A DNA stretch of 64,000 bases from Bacillus timonensis (lineage in GTDB: Bacteria > Bacillota > Bacilli > Bacillales > Bacillaceae_L): positions 1 through 64,000 of the forward strand of contig JAIVAN010000003.1 in NCBI GenBank assembly GCA_020171895.1, in the 5' to 3' direction. A model generated the notes under the pieces. The model saw only the letters and a list, made by a program, of their open reading frames with translations. It was not told where the DNA came from and did no database searches. A program made the position numbers and the translations under genes. Shown piece after piece: positions 62,698 to 64,000 of the stretch (positions are counted from its first letter, which is position 1; each line of letters starts with the position of its first letter).

Positions 62698-63327
62698 ATG
62701 ATCAGTGAAAAAGTAAAACAGAGTTTACGAGATTCCTATGCTAAAAAGGCAACTGAACGTGATCAAACACAAGTTGAGGCTTGGAAGCAAAGAGAAAGAG
62801 AGAAGTTTCTACACTCATTATTAGATAATAAACTATCAACCCTTTTAGAAATTGGTTCAGGGCCTGGGAGAGAAGGGATATACTTTCAAGAACAAGGGCT
62901 TCAAGTGGTATGTACCGATCTCTCACCAGAAATGGTCAACTTATGTAAAGAAAAAGGACTTGAAGCACATACAATGGGATTTGACGACCTCACCTTCTCA
63001 GATCAATCCTTTGACGCAGTGTGGGCGATGAATTGCCTATTGCATGTACCAAAGCAAGAATTTGAATCCGTTATAGAAGGAATCCGAAGAGTCTTAAAGA
63101 AGAATGGCCTTTTTTACCTAGGTGTATACGGGGGAAAAGATTCTGAAGGGATGTGGGAGGACGACTTTTACGAACCTAAACGGTACTTTTCTTTTTATCA
63201 CCATGAAGACATTCAACAATTAGTTGAAAAGTATTTCGACATTGTGTCTTTTGATATTTTACGTCCTGAAGAAATTGGACAAAAAGAGCTTAGTTTCCAA
63301 TCGTTCATACTTAAACGTGTAGAGTAG
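62698..63327 (+). CDS. Class I SAM-dependent methyltransferase
   Basis: A 209-residue enzyme with a Rossmann core: LLEIGSGPGREGIYF is motif I, QVVCTDLSPEMVNLC motif II with the acidic ribose ligand, and FDAVWAMNCLLHVP motif IV. It is of the UbiE/small-molecule type; the acceptor is unknown. RBS TGGAGGAG. Confidence 0.88.
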   Translation: MISEKVKQSLRDSYAKKATERDQTQVEAWKQREREKFLHSLLDNKLSTLLEIGSGPGREGIYFQEQGLQVVCTDLSPEMVNLCKEKGLEAHTMGFDDLTFSDQSFDAVWAMNCLLHVPKQEFESVIEGIRRVLKKNGLFYLGVYGGKDSEGMWEDDFYEPKRYFSFYHHEDIQQLVEKYFDIVSFDILRPEEIGQKELSFQSFILKRVE

Positions 63328-63411
63328 GTGCCTTATTTGGTGCCTCTTTGGTTTGTGTTTGAAACCAAAAAAGACCAAGAGCCGTCAAATAGATAAAAGG
63401 AGGAGTAACAA

Positions 63412-63876
63412 ATGCTAAAACGGTTCTTATGTTCCTTTTTCATCTTGATAACGTTGAATGGATGTGCAAGTAGTGGAGGGATGGAAGGGGAAAAGCCACC
63501 AGAAAACTTTGTTCAAATAGGAAATGAAAAATATGAAACGATACTTGGAACATATTGTTGGAAGAATAAAAACAAAGGGATATGTGTTGATACTGCAGGT
63601 CCCGTTGAACTTTTAGAAGGGAAATCGCCTATTCAAGTAAAGCCTGGACAAGAAATTACGTTTGTCATGAACTTTGAACCACAACCAAACAAAATTCATT
63701 TGATTCAAATGAATGGAGATGTGGAAACAGAGCTTACTGTAAAGGCTAATCGTTTCACCGCTCCAACACAAAAAGGAATTTACTTTTATTCATATGGAGT
63801 ATGGTGGATGGATGATAAAGAGTCAAATGTTTCAAACGGAGATGCGTTTTACGCCTTTGCGTTAGAAGTACAGTAA
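63412..63876 (+). CDS. Putative lipoprotein
   Basis: A 154-residue protein. Signal peptide with lipobox TLNGC (Cys18), then a beta-rich domain with Cys in GTYCWKNKNKGICVD, likely a disulphide, and YFYSYGVWW near the end. It resembles small secreted Bacillus proteins without a known role. RBS AAAGGAGGAG. Confidence 0.7.
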   Translation: MLKRFLCSFFILITLNGCASSGGMEGEKPPENFVQIGNEKYETILGTYCWKNKNKGICVDTAGPVELLEGKSPIQVKPGQEITFVMNFEPQPNKIHLIQMNGDVETELTVKANRFTAPTQKGIYFYSYGVWWMDDKESNVSNGDAFYAFALEVQ

Positions 63877-63983
63877 AGAATTAAACTATTCGTGTCGTTC
63901 AGATGGTAAAGAGTATCAAAAGAAACTGAAGGGCATAAGAAAATCGGAAAATAGCAATTTAAGATAAATTCTGAGGTGAAAAA

Positions 63984-64000
63984 ATGGAATCCGTGAATAT
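63984..64000 (+). CDS. Start of a gene cut by the window edge
   Basis: GAGGTG lies seven bases before ATG 63984. The visible residues are MESVN, too few to identify. Confidence 0.45.

Overview
The window reads as chromosome of a low-GC, endospore-forming member of the Bacillaceae. Supporting signs are strong AGGAGG-type ribosome binding sites with frequent TTG/GTG starts, an alpha/beta-type small acid-soluble spore protein (55264-55446), an orphan sporulation-type histidine kinase, a KatA-type catalase, a CspA-family cold-shock protein with a roughly 120-nt leader, and the glcT-ptsG-ptsH-ptsI locus with a GlcT antiterminator target. I saw no rRNA, tRNA, CRISPR array, prophage or transposase.

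Layout. 1-257 is the end of a tandem array of 51/52-bp units. 332-8734 is mixed single-gene territory: a membrane protein, an MFS transporter, an AAC(3)-family acetyltransferase, DinB-like, EamA and GrpB proteins, and catalase. 9171-13842 is a compact accessory operon. It has a consensus sigma-A promoter, a 32-codon peptide gene, and overlapping genes for a nucleotidyltransferase, an HPr-kinase-like kinase, a PqqD-type peptide-binding protein, a signal-peptidase-like protease and an ABC exporter. It resembles the tailoring half of a paeninodin/pseudomycoidin-type lasso peptide cluster, but no lasso protease or cyclase is present. This is the best candidate for an undescribed system.

14000-25500 holds small membrane and lipoproteins, decayed genes (a truncated APH-like kinase, a gene with an in-frame TGA), csp, an M42 aminopeptidase, hydrolases and glpK. 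25813-28687 is an operon with a kinase-fold protein, a glycosyltransferase and a HipA-like kinase-fold protein. 28891-36273 contains a lipoprotein, a PadR/HAAS/DUF4173 operon, CBO0543-like membrane proteins, a VOC protein and an SMR (Gdx/SugE-like) exporter. 36455-45951 contains a diguanylate cyclase, a DUF1659/DUF2922/YvrJ small-protein operon, a histidine kinase and a MoxR/DUF58 operon. 46267-47044 includes a compact type I toxin-antitoxin locus (30-aa hydrophobic toxin, Shine-Dalgarno-masking hairpin, convergent antisense RNA). 49213-51618 is a GGDEF-EAL protein. 52232-55013 pairs a DeoR regulator and HAD phosphatase with a divergent inositol-dehydrogenase-like enzyme. 55676-60832 is the glucose PTS. 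60958 to the end holds a membrane protein, an HtrA-like protease, a methyltransferase and a lipoprotein.

A GC-rich interspersed repeat of about 255 or 335 bp occurs at least six times, with decayed copies as well. Its core can fold into a hairpin whose arms change in a compensatory way between copies. A second repeat at 48053-48288 shares the same internal motif. These repeats create several spurious open frames that I left out.

Functional links: HPr made by ptsH would be expected to phosphorylate the glycerol kinase encoded at 22140-23630, which carries the Firmicute HPr-target histidine. GlcT would control ptsG through the RAT/terminator at 56530-56640. The two GGDEF proteins indicate c-di-GMP signalling.
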